A DNA stretch of 64,000 bases. It comes from Loktanella sp. M215. GTDB lineage: Bacteria > Pseudomonadota > Alphaproteobacteria > Rhodobacterales > Rhodobacteraceae. The DNA lies in contig NZ_WMEA01000001.1 of NCBI RefSeq assembly GCF_021735925.1, positions 3,130,001 through 3,194,000 of the forward strand. The letters are read 5' to 3'. The notes below the pieces were generated by a model. It had not been told where the DNA came from. It saw only the letters and a program-made list of their open reading frames with translations, and searched no databases. Of this stretch, positions 9,680 to 17,430 are shown one piece after another; positions within the stretch are counted from its first letter, which is position 1, and every line of letters begins with the position of its first letter. Both the position numbers and the translations under genes were made by a program.

Positions 9680-10369
9680 TTACTTCGAAAGTTCTTTGGC
9701 TTGCTCGATCCAGCCTTCACGCTCGATCCGGCCCTTGAAGTTCAGCTTTTCGCCGAACTCTTCGACATCTGCGTCAGACCAGGCGGCGATCTGTGCGAAG
9801 GTGGTGATGCCTTCGGCGTGCAGTTTCTTTTCCAGCGCGGGGCCCACGCCCGACAGCTGCTTCAGATCGTCGGCACCGGCGGGTGCGGCAGTCTTGGCGG
9901 CCTTGGGAGCAGCGGCTTTCTTGGCGGGCTTCGCGTCAGCGGTATCGTCCTTGCGGGTCGCGGCGTAGGCTGCGGCGGCACCGGCTGCGGCCATGGCCAC
10001 GGCACCGGTTGCGAAGGCAATGCCACGGCCCGACAGGGCAGCGCGGATGCCGGAATCAGACGCGCCCGATTCCAGGATGTCGCCGATGCGGACCAGCGTC
10101 AGCTGCTGACGGTGACCCTTCTTGCGCTGAGAGCCGTGCTTACGCCGACGCTTGACGAAGTTGATCGTCTTGGGGCCCTTGATCTGGTCGATCACAGTGG
10201 CCTTGACGCCAGCGCCTTCGACCAGCGGTGCGCCGATCGTGTCGCCGACCATCAGCACGTCGTTGAACTGGATTTCGTCGCCGGCTTGTGCATCCAGCTT
10301 TTCGACCCGCAGCACATCGCCCGACTGGACGCGGTATTGCTTGCCACCGGTCTTGAGAACCGCAAACAT
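9680..10369 (-). CDS. rplU: 50S ribosomal protein L21 with C-terminal helix-hairpin-helix extension
   Basis: 229 residues, about twice the usual L21. Residues 1-103 are canonical L21 (MFAVLKTGGKQYRV; KRRRKHGSQRKKGHRQ). Residues 108-138 are a glycine/alanine-rich hydrophobic stretch (FATGAVAMAAAGAAAAYAA). A Lys/Ala/Pro linker follows, and residues 167-226 contain a helix-hairpin-helix (DLKQLSGVGPALEKKLHAEG). The helix-hairpin-helix tail is, to my knowledge, recurrent in Rhodobacterales L21. The start is the ATG before MFAVLK, with an AAAGGA site; the longer open frame upstream is not part of the gene. Confidence 0.93.
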   Translation of the reverse strand: MFAVLKTGGKQYRVQSGDVLRVEKLDAQAGDEIQFNDVLMVGDTIGAPLVEGAGVKATVIDQIKGPKTINFVKRRRKHGSQRKKGHRQQLTLVRIGDILESGASDSGIRAALSGRGIAFATGAVAMAAAGAAAAYAATRKDDTADAKPAKKAAAPKAAKTAAPAGADDLKQLSGVGPALEKKLHAEGITTFAQIAAWSDADVEEFGEKLNFKGRIEREGWIEQAKELSK

Positions 10370-10551
10370 ATGTCTTTCCTTTTGTCTTTCGCGTCGGTCA
10401 GGTTCCCCTAAGGGCATTTGCGGCCTAAGCCACCCGTCAACAGCGCGCCCTTGGGCGAATTCACGTATCAGTCCCGACAAGGGTCTTGCCGGGATGGCGG
10501 CTTATCTGACCTATGGGCGTTCAAGTCAACCCCGAAGAAGAGGTCCACACC

Positions 10552-10890
10552 ATGCGTATCGCCCTGCCCTGCCTGATCCTGCTGACCGCCTGCGCCCCCG
10601 GTGAAGGCATCCGCAATCCCTTTACCGGTGTCACCGGCGCGTTTACCGCGCCGGACCAGCAGCGCGGTGCGGTGGAACTGGCGGTCAAGTCGGAGTTTCC
10701 GGCCATCAACGCACAGATCGACGCGGGCGGCGGTCCGGCGCTGACGGCGGCGTTCGATGCCGCAGGCGTGCCGTCAGAGGATCGTCCGGCCCGGATCATC
10801 CAGTTGCAGAACGACCGCGGGCTTTACGAGGCGAACCCGGCCGCGCTGACCTCTGCCCTGCTGATCTGGGGTGGCGGTCAGATGTCCTGA
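10552..10890 (+). CDS. Small putative lipoprotein, unknown function
   Basis: 112 residues. The N-terminus MRIALPCLILLTACAPGEG is a short lipoprotein signal with lipobox LTAC, so Cys14 would be lipidated and the protein anchored to a membrane in the periplasm. I do not recognise the rest, which is alpha-helical in composition and ends in LIWGGGQMS. ATG at 10552 was preferred over 10513 because it begins the signal peptide. The 3' end overlaps the convergent DUF2059 gene by 13 bases. Confidence 0.7.
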   Translation: MRIALPCLILLTACAPGEGIRNPFTGVTGAFTAPDQQRGAVELAVKSEFPAINAQIDAGGGPALTAAFDAAGVPSEDRPARIIQLQNDRGLYEANPAALTSALLIWGGGQMS

Positions 10891-11720
10891 CCGGCCATCG
10901 TCAGGGCCGAGGCGCGGCCCAGATCGCGGCTGATCGTGACGAACATCTGGTCGAACGCCTCGAACATGGCGACGTTGAGGTCCTGACCGGGCTTGGTTCT
11001 GGAAAAGTCGATGTAGGCCTGCAGGTCGTCATCGCTAAGCGGCTGGTAGGCCATGCTGAGGAAGCCGTAGACCCATTCAGTGGTGTTATTGCGAATCTCG
11101 GGTTCCTGATTGTAGACATCGGCCAGCACCTGATCCTCGGTCAGGGCGCTGTCGTAGGCGCCGCCGTCCTGCAGGCCCATGTAGAAGGCGAAATTGGCGT
11201 TCATCGCGCCGACCACATTGGTGTCGATCAGGTCGTTGGTCTGCGCGAAGGTCGTGATCATCCGCGATCGCGGCGTGTCGTCCGCCAAGGCGATGGCCGC
11301 GGCCTCTTTCGCGGCGGTGTCGACGGCATCATCCAGCAGCGCCCGGCGGGCAGAGGTTTCCAGCCCGATGATCTCTTGCCCCAGATCCGAGGTGAAGAAG
11401 GCCAGCATGGCATCCACGTCCTTGCCCGACAGCGCCGTGTTCAGCGCCGCCGCGGCCCCGCCGCGCATCCGGTCGACGTCATAGATGTCGCTGACCGTCT
11501 TGTCCCAGGCGGCGCTCGCGGCGCCAGAGAGCAGCCCGTCGTTGATGTCCTGACCGTAGGCCAGCCCTTCCTCGCGCATGATCTCGATCATCTCGGGCAG
11601 GCCGAGGGCATCGAACAGCGCCGCGCCCTTTTCCGCATCGACTGCCTGCGCATGCGCGCCAGTCAGCGTGGCGATCAGTGCGAGGGGGGCCAGAAACAAC
11701 GTGCGGGCGGCGTGCAGCAT
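10878..11720 (-). CDS. DUF2059 domain-containing exported protein
   Basis: 280 residues with a Sec signal peptide (TLFLAPLALIATLTGAHAQA, cleavage after AHA near residue 23), so periplasmic. The rest is helical, with a C-terminal repeat of the DUF2059 type around DVDAMLAFFTSDLGQEIIGLE and later DLQAYIDFSRTKPGQDLNVA. The family has no established biochemical role. ATG at 11720 starts the signal peptide; the frame is open 90 bases further upstream without a plausible start context. Confidence 0.75.
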   Translation of the reverse strand: MLHAARTLFLAPLALIATLTGAHAQAVDAEKGAALFDALGLPEMIEIMREEGLAYGQDINDGLLSGAASAAWDKTVSDIYDVDRMRGGAAAALNTALSGKDVDAMLAFFTSDLGQEIIGLETSARRALLDDAVDTAAKEAAAIALADDTPRSRMITTFAQTNDLIDTNVVGAMNANFAFYMGLQDGGAYDSALTEDQVLADVYNQEPEIRNNTTEWVYGFLSMAYQPLSDDDLQAYIDFSRTKPGQDLNVAMFEAFDQMFVTISRDLGRASALTMAGQDI

Positions 11721-11881
11721 GGGGCGTCCTTGGATCAACGGGGTCACAACTTGATAGGGTGATAAGATGAATAATCCAAGCACCGCGTCGTGCGCGCACG
11801 ACAAAGTCACCTTGTGTCATCACGGGGGGTTGCGGTTTGGTCAGTGCCGTTCTAAATCCCCTGCCAAGACGGCCCCCGCGC

Positions 11882-11971
11882 GGAGAGGTGACGGAGTGGT
11901 CGAACGTGGCGGTCTCGAAAACCGTTGAGCCTGCAAGGGTTCCCAGGGTTCGAATCCCTGTCTCTCCGCCA
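11882..11971 (+). tRNA. tRNA-Ser (anticodon CGA), complete with CCA
   Basis: The acceptor stem GGAGAGG pairs with TCTCTCC (one G-U pair), followed by discriminator G and encoded CCA. The anticodon loop CTCGAAA gives CGA, reading UCG serine codons. A long variable arm, as in all tRNA-Ser, and the T arm CAGGG-TTCGAAT-CCCTG are present. Its 3' part is duplicated at 18015-18073, showing that it is the attachment site of the adjoining genomic island, which leaves this copy intact. Confidence 0.95.
11910..11969 (+). repeat. attL: tRNA-Ser 3' segment, direct repeat with attR
   Basis: 60 bases from the anticodon stem to the 3' end of tRNA-Ser are repeated at 18015-18073 with a single base missing in the right copy. 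This is the signature of tyrosine-integrase insertion into a tRNA gene. The integrase gene lies next to it and is transcribed toward it. Confidence 0.9.
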
Positions 11972-11993
11972 CAAGCCTCTGAAATCACGTGAT

Positions 11994-12093
11994 TATGCCG
12001 CCAACGCTATGACGGGCGCCTGGCCTCGGTCAGGAGCAGACACGGCATAGTATGCCGTCTTTCTGCGTCTCCGCACGCGCCGACAATGCCGTC
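11994..12093. promoter_or_regulatory. Cluster of TATGCCG repeats beside attL (putative integrase arm sites)
   Basis: TATGCCG occurs at 11994-12000 and 12051-12057 and inverted at 12043-12049; the last two form an 8-bp-arm palindrome at 12042-12058 (ACGGCATA-G-TATGCCGT). A one-mismatch copy lies at 12085-12093. The same motif recurs twice near attR (17904-17910, 17917-17923). The extended form TATGCCGYC fits four of the five exact copies. Repeats flanking both att sites are typical of integrase arm-type or excisionase sites; the role is inferred. Confidence 0.55.
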
Positions 12094-12147
12094 AGGGCGC
12101 GGAATAATGACTGGTGGCTACGGGTTCGAACGGTTCCAAACGACAAA

Positions 12148-12169
12148 GCCCCGCCATTTCTGGCGGGGC
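12148..12169 (-). terminator. Terminator hairpin after the integrase gene
   Basis: Perfect 9-bp GC-rich stem (GCCCCGCCA / TGGCGGGGC) with a 4-base loop, 26 bases past the integrase stop. On the minus strand it is followed by TTTGTCGTTT, a weak T tract. Confidence 0.7.
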
Positions 12170-12194
12170 CTGTCATCTGCCACGGTAGATTGTC

Positions 12195-13277
12195 TCAGAG
12201 GCCGACGTTGCCATCGGCGTTGGCGACCTCCTGCTGCTCCTGCGACAAATAGCGGAAGTAATACCGCTCGGTCGTCTTTACCGAGCCGTGTCCGATGTAG
12301 CGCTGCACCCGGTAAACCGACCAGCCTTCCTTCAGTCGCTCGATCGCGAACTTGTGTCGAATGTCATGAAGGCGGGCTCCGAAACACGTCTCCTGTGCAT
12401 AGCCCCAGAATAAGTTGGCAGCAGAACGGTAGTAACCTTCCTCCGTCCTGTTCCAGAAGATGTAGGGTGACCGGTTGGAACGTGAGATCTGCAAAAGGAT
12501 ATCGATCGCCGCCTGACGCAATGTAATGGTCCGAATCTTCCGCCCCTTCGTGTGTCGCAAGGTCAGAGTGACGTGACCCTCGATCGGCTGATCCAGACCG
12601 CTCACATCCTTCCACTTGATCATCGACATCTCGGTGACCCGACCGCCCGTCTCGTCGAGGAACGCCGGAAAGAAAACCAGCGTCCCCGGTGCACGCTGAC
12701 CGAGCTCCTGAATTGCCTGATCAGTCGGGAGGACGATGTCCGGCAGCTTCTCCTTCATACCCGTCTTCTCGAATTGCAGCACAGGGTTCATTTCGATCCA
12801 CCCCTTGTTCTTTATATGCGACATGAGGTGGTTGAACGCCGTGAGATCGCGATTGATCGTGGCGATCGAGACCCCTTCGTCCTTCCGCATTGCGACGAAC
12901 TCCGTGACCAGTCTTAACTCGATTTCCCAGGCGCCAATCATCTCGATATCCTCACCCCTCTCTTCGAGGATCTCGGAAAGTGTCAGACCAATCTGACGCA
13001 GGCTGGTTTGGTAACGCGCACGGGTCTTTTGTGACCACCCATGGTCTTCGTCGTGCTCATCCAAACTGTCGAAGAAAGATGTAAAACCGGCGTGAAAGAG
13101 CCAGTCAGCCTCACCGCGCTCGGCCTTGCCCTTCAGTTCCTCGATTCGGTGACGCGCTTTCTTTTCCGCGACCCGTTTAGACGTTGTTTGAAGGGACTCT
13201 CGGTATTCTTTTCCGTCGATTGTGACGCGGAGGTGGTAATACTTGCTGTTGCGGGGGATGTAGACATTTCTTGCCAT
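12195..13277 (-). CDS. Tyrosine-type site-specific integrase
   Basis: 360 residues. The N-terminal ~60 residues (YYHLRVTIDGKEYRESLQTT) form an arm-binding domain, residues ~60-190 the core-binding SAM-like domain, and residues ~200-350 the catalytic domain. The active-site residues can be followed: Arg in ETGGRVTEM, Lys in RHTKGRK, His and Arg in LHDIRHKFA, His in IGHGSVKTTERYY and the nucleophile Tyr in that last motif. It would catalyse integration and excision of the island at the tRNA-Ser 3' end. It is adjacent to attL and followed by a terminator. Confidence 0.93.
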   Translation of the reverse strand: MARNVYIPRNSKYYHLRVTIDGKEYRESLQTTSKRVAEKKARHRIEELKGKAERGEADWLFHAGFTSFFDSLDEHDEDHGWSQKTRARYQTSLRQIGLTLSEILEERGEDIEMIGAWEIELRLVTEFVAMRKDEGVSIATINRDLTAFNHLMSHIKNKGWIEMNPVLQFEKTGMKEKLPDIVLPTDQAIQELGQRAPGTLVFFPAFLDETGGRVTEMSMIKWKDVSGLDQPIEGHVTLTLRHTKGRKIRTITLRQAAIDILLQISRSNRSPYIFWNRTEEGYYRSAANLFWGYAQETCFGARLHDIRHKFAIERLKEGWSVYRVQRYIGHGSVKTTERYYFRYLSQEQQEVANADGNVGL

Positions 13278-13498
13278 TTGTTGCCTTTCTTAAGCCAGAG
13301 GGCGAGAAGATCCTGATCAAAGGTCCAAAGCCCACCGTGCTTCTGAGCCCCAGGGATCTTGTTCTTTGATGCGAGGTCGGTGATGGTGCGACGCTCGAGT
13401 CCCGAAAGTTCAGCAGCCAATTTGGCGCGCACTCTCGGCTTCAGGTCCGCCAGTGCGGGCGATGAATTGTCGAAAGCGCTCGGTATTGCGTGTGTCAT
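13133..13498 (-). CDS. Putative excisionase / small helix-turn-helix protein
   Basis: 121 residues from ATG at 13498. Residues ~25-65 (LAAELSGLERRTITDLASKN, then GGLWTFDQDLLALWL) look like a winged-helix excisionase-type DNA-binding domain, in which a short HTH is followed by a strand and a W-F-containing wing. The C-terminal half is Ser/Thr/Lys/Arg-rich and overlaps the integrase coding region by 145 bases in another frame. The island position directly upstream of int supports a recombination directionality role. The open frame extends to 13573, but the extra residues are not domain-like. Confidence 0.55.
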   Translation of the reverse strand: MTHAIPSAFDNSSPALADLKPRVRAKLAAELSGLERRTITDLASKNKIPGAQKHGGLWTFDQDLLALWLKKGNKWQEMSTSPATASITTSASQSTEKNTESPFKQRLNGSRKRKRVTESRN

Positions 13499-13779
13499 GT
13501 ATCTGCTTATTTTCTGGGTCGAGTGGCCGGGTTTTCGCCACCATGCTGGTGACAAGAAGAAGACTGGGTTCACATCATTCGGCCGAGTCGCTGAACGAGC
13601 GGAAAACCGGCAACTTTTTGCGATGTTTTCTCGTAAGCCACTGACGGAAATTGATTCATTTTTCGATCAGAGGTGAGTAACCGCGGTCAATGGCGTGCCG
13701 ATCTGGCAGCAGACGGAGCAATTCCGGCACGCCTGCCCACGGTGATCCAGCCGCGGGCGGGTCTTGCGACCCTCAAGCG

Positions 13780-13807
13780 AGTGGCGCCGGCCGAACCTGG
13801 CGCCACT
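13780..13807 (-). terminator. Hairpin after the island two-gene operon
   Basis: Perfect 9-bp stem AGTGGCGCC / GGCGCCACT with a 10-base loop, 5 bases beyond the stop codon of the minus-strand gene at 13813. No T run follows on the minus strand, so termination strength is uncertain. Confidence 0.5.
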
Positions 13808-13812
13808 TCTTT

Positions 13813-14280
13813 TCAGCTGTCGATCAGCGATCCCGTCTCCCGAACCGCGCGTGCGGCGGAGAGTGTTGCGAGGATGATATCACCGAGCAGCGCCAGCTCA
13901 GTGGCCGCGCTGGCCAAGTTGCTGGCCTCGCGCTCACGGTAAACAGCCTCGTATCCACCGCGGACGTGGTTTTCGTCGCCGTGCCAGTAGAGATGCGTCC
14001 CGCCTTCGATCTGGCGTTCCAAGAGGTCGAGAAACGTCTCGAAGTCGCGTAGGGCGTCTTCCTCGAGGAACGCGCCGCGTTCGATGCGGCGGGCGATGCT
14101 TTCTGCGAAGGTTCTCTTGGCCGGAGGCAGTGACGGGATCACGACCTCGTGGATCATCGCAGCGACAATGTGCGCTTGCATGAATGCAAGGGTTGCAAAC
14201 TGTGAGACCATGTCGGGGGTCATCTCGACCGATTTCGCAAGGTCGGACAGGCGGAGCATTGCGCGATGTCCCGCCCTCAT
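13813..14280 (-). CDS. Island protein of unknown function (155 aa)
   Basis: I do not recognise this protein. It is predicted to be mostly helical, acidic in the middle (FLEEDALRDFETFLDLLERQ) with a His/Trp-containing stretch THLYWHGDENH near residue 98. No signal peptide or membrane segment is evident. Its start overlaps the stop of the preceding gene by 4 bases, so the two form a coupled operon. A hairpin follows the stop codon. It is island cargo; roles in defence, regulation or stability are all open. Confidence 0.6.
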   Translation of the reverse strand: MRAGHRAMLRLSDLAKSVEMTPDMVSQFATLAFMQAHIVAAMIHEVVIPSLPPAKRTFAESIARRIERGAFLEEDALRDFETFLDLLERQIEGGTHLYWHGDENHVRGGYEAVYREREASNLASAATELALLGDIILATLSAARAVRETGSLIDS

Positions 14281-14690
14281 GCCGCAACCCTCGGGCTGGA
14301 GCTCTTGCAGGCCTCGGTCTCCGTCTCCTCGCAGGCGGCGAGCAGATCGCCCAGCTGATCCGCGAGTAGGCAGATTTCCTCGGCGCTGGCGCTCGCCGGA
14401 TCGAGCGTAGCGAAGAGCCCGGCCTCGATACGGAAAGGATCGTGCACGTGTTCGAGCATCAGCAGGTCGAGAAGCTCGCCGAACGCCCGCATCGTGCGGC
14501 GTGATGGCGTCCCCGGCTCAGCCAATCCGTCGATGGCCCTCTGGGCGAGTCGAATGCCTGGGCTTGCGCCGAGCAGGCCGGCCGCATCCAGCAGGGCATC
14601 CCGATGGACGCCCGCGAACGAACGCAAGTCGCCGAAGGTTGTCAACGGCGCGAGATCGATAGTTTCATTACTTGAAATGGTGTCGAACAT
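14277..14690 (-). CDS. Island protein of unknown function (137 aa)
   Basis: A 137-residue helical, acidic protein starting MFDTISSNETIDL. No family recognised. It contains Leu-rich helices (LRSFAGVHRDALLDAAGLLG; FGELLDLLMLEHV) and ends in a Cys/Glu-rich tail. First gene of a two-gene minus-strand operon, coupled by a 4-base overlap to the 155-residue gene, which suggests that the two products act together. The upstream gap contains a 14-bp hairpin. Confidence 0.6.
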   Translation of the reverse strand: MFDTISSNETIDLAPLTTFGDLRSFAGVHRDALLDAAGLLGASPGIRLAQRAIDGLAEPGTPSRRTMRAFGELLDLLMLEHVHDPFRIEAGLFATLDPASASAEEICLLADQLGDLLAACEETETEACKSSSPRVAA

Positions 14691-14784
14691 GGTAATTTCC
14701 CGTGTCGGGTTTCCGGATCGGTGTCCGGGTCAAGCAGGTGTTCGACCACCCGGTTCTTCGCCATCTGAAGCCCCGGTGCAGCTT

Positions 14785-14818
14785 CCGGCATCGGCTCTCC
14801 GCAAAGAGCCGATGCCGG
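14785..14818 (-). terminator. Perfect 14-bp hairpin between island genes
   Basis: CCGGCATCGGCTCT and its exact complement enclose a 6-base loop, with a second outer pairing GAAGCC/GGCTTC. It lies between the stop of the 98-residue gene and the start of the next minus-strand operon. It could terminate the former or attenuate the latter. No T tract is present. Confidence 0.55.
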
Positions 14819-14895
14819 TTGATGTCCGCGGCTTCACCATCGTCAATCTCGCTTCTACGTCACGGCCGATCCGCGTCAGTGCTGTGGCTCTCTTT

Positions 14896-15192
14896 TCAGC
14901 GACAGGCATTGGCAGGATAGACTCCGAGCAGGTCGACCCGATCATCGTCAGATGATCCGGGTGAAGACCGGGCCTGCGAGAGCAACCACATTCGCTCATG
15001 GGCAGACATAACTGCCACAGCCTCCAGAAGTCGGATCAATGTGGTCGTGAAGAATTCGGCAACCTCGTCGGCGCTTCCTGGTTCGGTGGGCGCAGTCGAC
15101 CAGAGATGCGTCGCGCCGAGCCAGGCTTCCAGATTGCGGTTAGCGAGGTTCGATACGATCAATATTGAATTTGAAGACGAGAGAGCTGTCAT
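14896..15192 (-). CDS. Small island protein of unknown function (98 aa)
   Basis: 98 residues beginning MTALSSSNSILIVSNLAN. The middle (EFFTTTLIRLLEAVAVMSAH) is likely a helix; no known domain, signal or membrane segment is recognised. Length and amino-acid makeup resemble the two neighbouring minus-strand genes. The upstream side faces the 22-bp hairpin at 15215-15267. The coding call is moderate because no homologue is recognised and there is no strong ribosome-binding site. Confidence 0.45.
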   Translation of the reverse strand: MTALSSSNSILIVSNLANRNLEAWLGATHLWSTAPTEPGSADEVAEFFTTTLIRLLEAVAVMSAHERMWLLSQARSSPGSSDDDRVDLLGVYPANACR

Positions 15193-15214
15193 CTGGCGTT
15201 CGATTTTACTGGTT

Positions 15215-15267
15215 GCACCGCGGCGTTGTCCGGTTCTTGCCCAAGGAACCGGACAACGCCGCGGTGC
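15215..15267. repeat. Perfect 22-bp inverted repeat (cruciform/RNA hairpin)
   Basis: Left arm 15215-15236 starts GCACCGCGGCG; right arm 15246-15267 is its exact complement; the loop is 9 bases. It lies between divergent genes, so it is not an ordinary terminator for either. It is the strongest secondary structure I found in the window. Smaller hairpins and a T7 run follow immediately. Confidence 0.85.
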
Positions 15268-15278
15268 CCTTCTCCTTC

Positions 15279-15355
15279 GCCACTTTCAGAAGTGGCAGTG
15301 GGGAGTGGAGAGGGGACACCCCTTTCCCCCGCCGGAGACGCTCAGCAATTTTTTT
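15279..15355 (+). other. Tandem small hairpins and T7 run, possible structured RNA
   Basis: Two further perfect hairpins follow the 22-bp repeat: 15279-15296 (GCCACTT/AAGTGGC, 4-base loop) and 15311-15323 (AGGGG/CCCCT, 3-base loop). A run of seven T lies at 15349-15355. With the large hairpin this could be a plus-strand non-coding RNA ending at the T run, or the leader of the gene at 15431. The stem next to the T run is weak (GAG/CTC only). Confidence 0.35.
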
Positions 15356-15430
15356 CTTCCAAGTGTTTTGGCACTGCGCGGAACGATACGAGATTCTGAT
15401 TACCGAGATGGTTCAAACAATGGATTAGTC

Positions 15431-16165
15431 ATGATTACCACAGGAATTAACATCCCCGCTGCCGTTCAGAAGAAACTGGCATCCGCAGTCGCCGCCATAC
15501 GTCGCGATGCCGAGCATTTCACCATTGCGGATTTCCGCAAGCGCGCGCGAGGATGGGAGGGCCAAGACGGCTCACATCCCGCGTTCTTCCGCATGAATCT
15601 AAGCCAGAAAGGTGCCGTCAAGGCTTTTGAAGCTCATTTGCTGCCGAAGGTTGGCGATAAATTTACGCGATATGGCTTCGAGGCTCAGGTTGCACTCTTT
15701 GGGCGGACAAGCACGGCCGTTCGCAATGTCATGCCCATTCTGGCAGAATATAAAGTATACCGTGAAATTGAACGCCGGAAATCTCTCGGCCTTCGAGAGC
15801 TGATAAAGTGGTCCGAGAACGAGCTTCAGGATGCTGCACACATGGGCAATCGGACCGCTACTGAGACCTTAAGGTATTCTCACGACTGCGGCACGGTAAG
15901 TGAAGTCTTTCGGGCCCGCCTCGCGGAGCATGAGATTGCTTGCCGCGAAAAAGAGTCTCATCATGAGCACCTTGACGCCAGATCGCGCAACACTGAATTT
16001 TTGAAACAGTGCGAATGTTGGATGGCTAAGGAACGCGAGGCTGCAAATGAATGGGCTGAAGTTCGAAAAGCTGCTGGTTGGGGATTTTACACTCAGTATA
16101 TTTTCGAAAGTCGCAGCGAGGAAGATCGCATCATGATCGCATACCGCGACAGAATCGGGTGGTAA
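15431..16165 (+). CDS. Island protein of unknown function (244 aa)
   Basis: I do not recognise this protein. It starts MITTGINIPAAVQKKLASAV; the open frame extends upstream to 15041, but through the hairpin region and with no domain-like sequence. It is soluble, helical and rich in Arg, Glu and Ala, with four cysteines. Codon use is clearly more AT-rich than the chromosomal genes, indicating acquisition from elsewhere. It is the only plus-strand cargo gene and stops about 70 bases before the insertion sequence. A DNA-, RNA- or phage-directed function is possible but nothing shows it. Confidence 0.6.
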   Translation: MITTGINIPAAVQKKLASAVAAIRRDAEHFTIADFRKRARGWEGQDGSHPAFFRMNLSQKGAVKAFEAHLLPKVGDKFTRYGFEAQVALFGRTSTAVRNVMPILAEYKVYREIERRKSLGLRELIKWSENELQDAAHMGNRTATETLRYSHDCGTVSEVFRARLAEHEIACREKESHHEHLDARSRNTEFLKQCECWMAKEREAANEWAEVRKAAGWGFYTQYIFESRSEEDRIMIAYRDRIGW

Positions 16166-16276
16166 ACAGAGCACCGCTTTTTGGGGTGGAGACTGACGAC
16201 TATTCGGATCTCCCCCGCACCCTGGTAGTGGACACTCTGAGGTGCTCCCCTTCCCTTGGACAGGATCTGGCGCTTT

Positions 16277-17152
16277 CTAAGCTCTGATCTGCTCCTGCTG
16301 ATCGGGTTGCGTTGCTTCGACTTTCAGCGAGTAGACTACGGCCGGTGGTTGGCCGCCAAGGGCTTTGTGCGGGCGGCGGTGATTGTAGAACCCCATCCAT
16401 GTCCGGACACCCGCGCGGGCCTGAGACCCGGTCTCCCAGACATGCAGATAGACGCACTCGTATTTCAGCGTGCGCCACAGGCGCTCGATGAAGATGTTGT
16501 CCAAGTAGCGGCCCTTGCCATCCATCGATATACGGACGCCCGACCGCCGCAGGCGGTCTGTCCAAGCAAACGATGTGAACTGCGATCCCTGATCGCTGTT
16601 CATGATGTCAGGTGGCCCGAACCGATAGATTGCCTCGTTCAGCGCGTCGACGCAGAAGTCGGCGTCCAGCGTGTTCGAGATCCGCCAGGCCAGAACCCTT
16701 CGGGTGTGCCAGTCCATGATCGCCACCAGATAGAGAAACCCTCTGCGCATCGGCAGGTAGGTGATGTCCACGCACCAAACCTGATTGGGCCGCTCTACGC
16801 GCAGCCCGCGCAAGAGGTAGGGATAGGTCTTGTGCCCCTTCGCCGGCTTGCTGGTGTTGGGTTTCTGGTAGATTGGAATCAAACCAATCAGGCGCATAAG
16901 CCGACGGATGCGCTTTTCGTTCACCGCGTGTCCCTCGTTGCGCAGGTGCCACGTCATCTGGCGCACGCCGAAGAAGGGCGTCTCCATGAATTGCACGTCG
17001 ATCAGCCGCATCAGCGCGAGGTTCTGCTCCGTCTCACCCTGCGGCGTATAGTAAAACGACGACCGAGAAACCTGTAGCAGCGCGCACTGCTGGCCAATCG
17101 ACAGGTCCGGATGGTCGCGCTCGACCATGCTGCGCCTCACTTCCCGCCCCAA
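16277..17152 (-). CDS. IS3-family transposase OrfB (DDE integrase core)
   Basis: 291 residues. An HTH_21-type N-terminal region (RSSFYYTPQ, GVRQMTWHLRNEG) precedes the rve integrase core. DDE residues: Asp in VWCVDITYLP, Asp in IMNSDQGSQFTS and Glu in NIFIERLWRTLKYE; the C-terminal YNHRRPHKALGG is typical. It overlaps orfA by 16 bases in another frame, with an AAAG-containing slippery stretch upstream. It appears intact. Confidence 0.92.
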   Translation of the reverse strand: MGREVRRSMVERDHPDLSIGQQCALLQVSRSSFYYTPQGETEQNLALMRLIDVQFMETPFFGVRQMTWHLRNEGHAVNEKRIRRLMRLIGLIPIYQKPNTSKPAKGHKTYPYLLRGLRVERPNQVWCVDITYLPMRRGFLYLVAIMDWHTRRVLAWRISNTLDADFCVDALNEAIYRFGPPDIMNSDQGSQFTSFAWTDRLRRSGVRISMDGKGRYLDNIFIERLWRTLKYECVYLHVWETGSQARAGVRTWMGFYNHRRPHKALGGQPPAVVYSLKVEATQPDQQEQIRA

Positions 17153-17430
17153 GGTTTGAGCTTTCTTTCCAAAAAAGAGTTGGCCACCGCCAGCTCCCCG
17201 ATCTTGGCATGCAGATCCCTGACCTGGTCTTCATCGATGACCGGCGTCTTGCGGCCGCCGCGTTCAAAGACACCGGACGCGCCATCCAGCAGCGCACGTT
17301 TCCATTGGTTGATCATCGTCGGATGCACGCCGAACCGGCTCGCCAGCTCCGACACCGTCGCCTCACCTTTCAGCGCCTCAAGCGCCACCTTCGCCTTGAA
17401 CTCAGGGGCGTGCTGCTTTCGTTTCGACAT
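17137..17430 (-). CDS. IS3-family transposase OrfA (HTH protein)
   Basis: 97 residues: MSKRKQHAPEFKAKVALEAL is the classic IS3 OrfA start; the HTH is in VSELASRFGVHPTMINQWKR, and a leucine-zipper-like C-terminal part (AKIGELAVANSFLERKL) would mediate multimerisation. It is read first and is extended into OrfB by frameshifting in this family. Confidence 0.92.
   Translation of the reverse strand: MSKRKQHAPEFKAKVALEALKGEATVSELASRFGVHPTMINQWKRALLDGASGVFERGGRKTPVIDEDQVRDLHAKIGELAVANSFLERKLKPWGGK

Noticed and set aside
15215..15355. Retron-type msr/msd RNA
   Set aside because: The structured region invites the idea, but no reverse transcriptase is encoded in the island.
15165..15428. 87-codon plus-strand frame across the hairpin region
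   Set aside because: It reads through both arms of the perfect inverted repeat and has no domain-like sequence; the structure is better explained at the nucleic-acid level.
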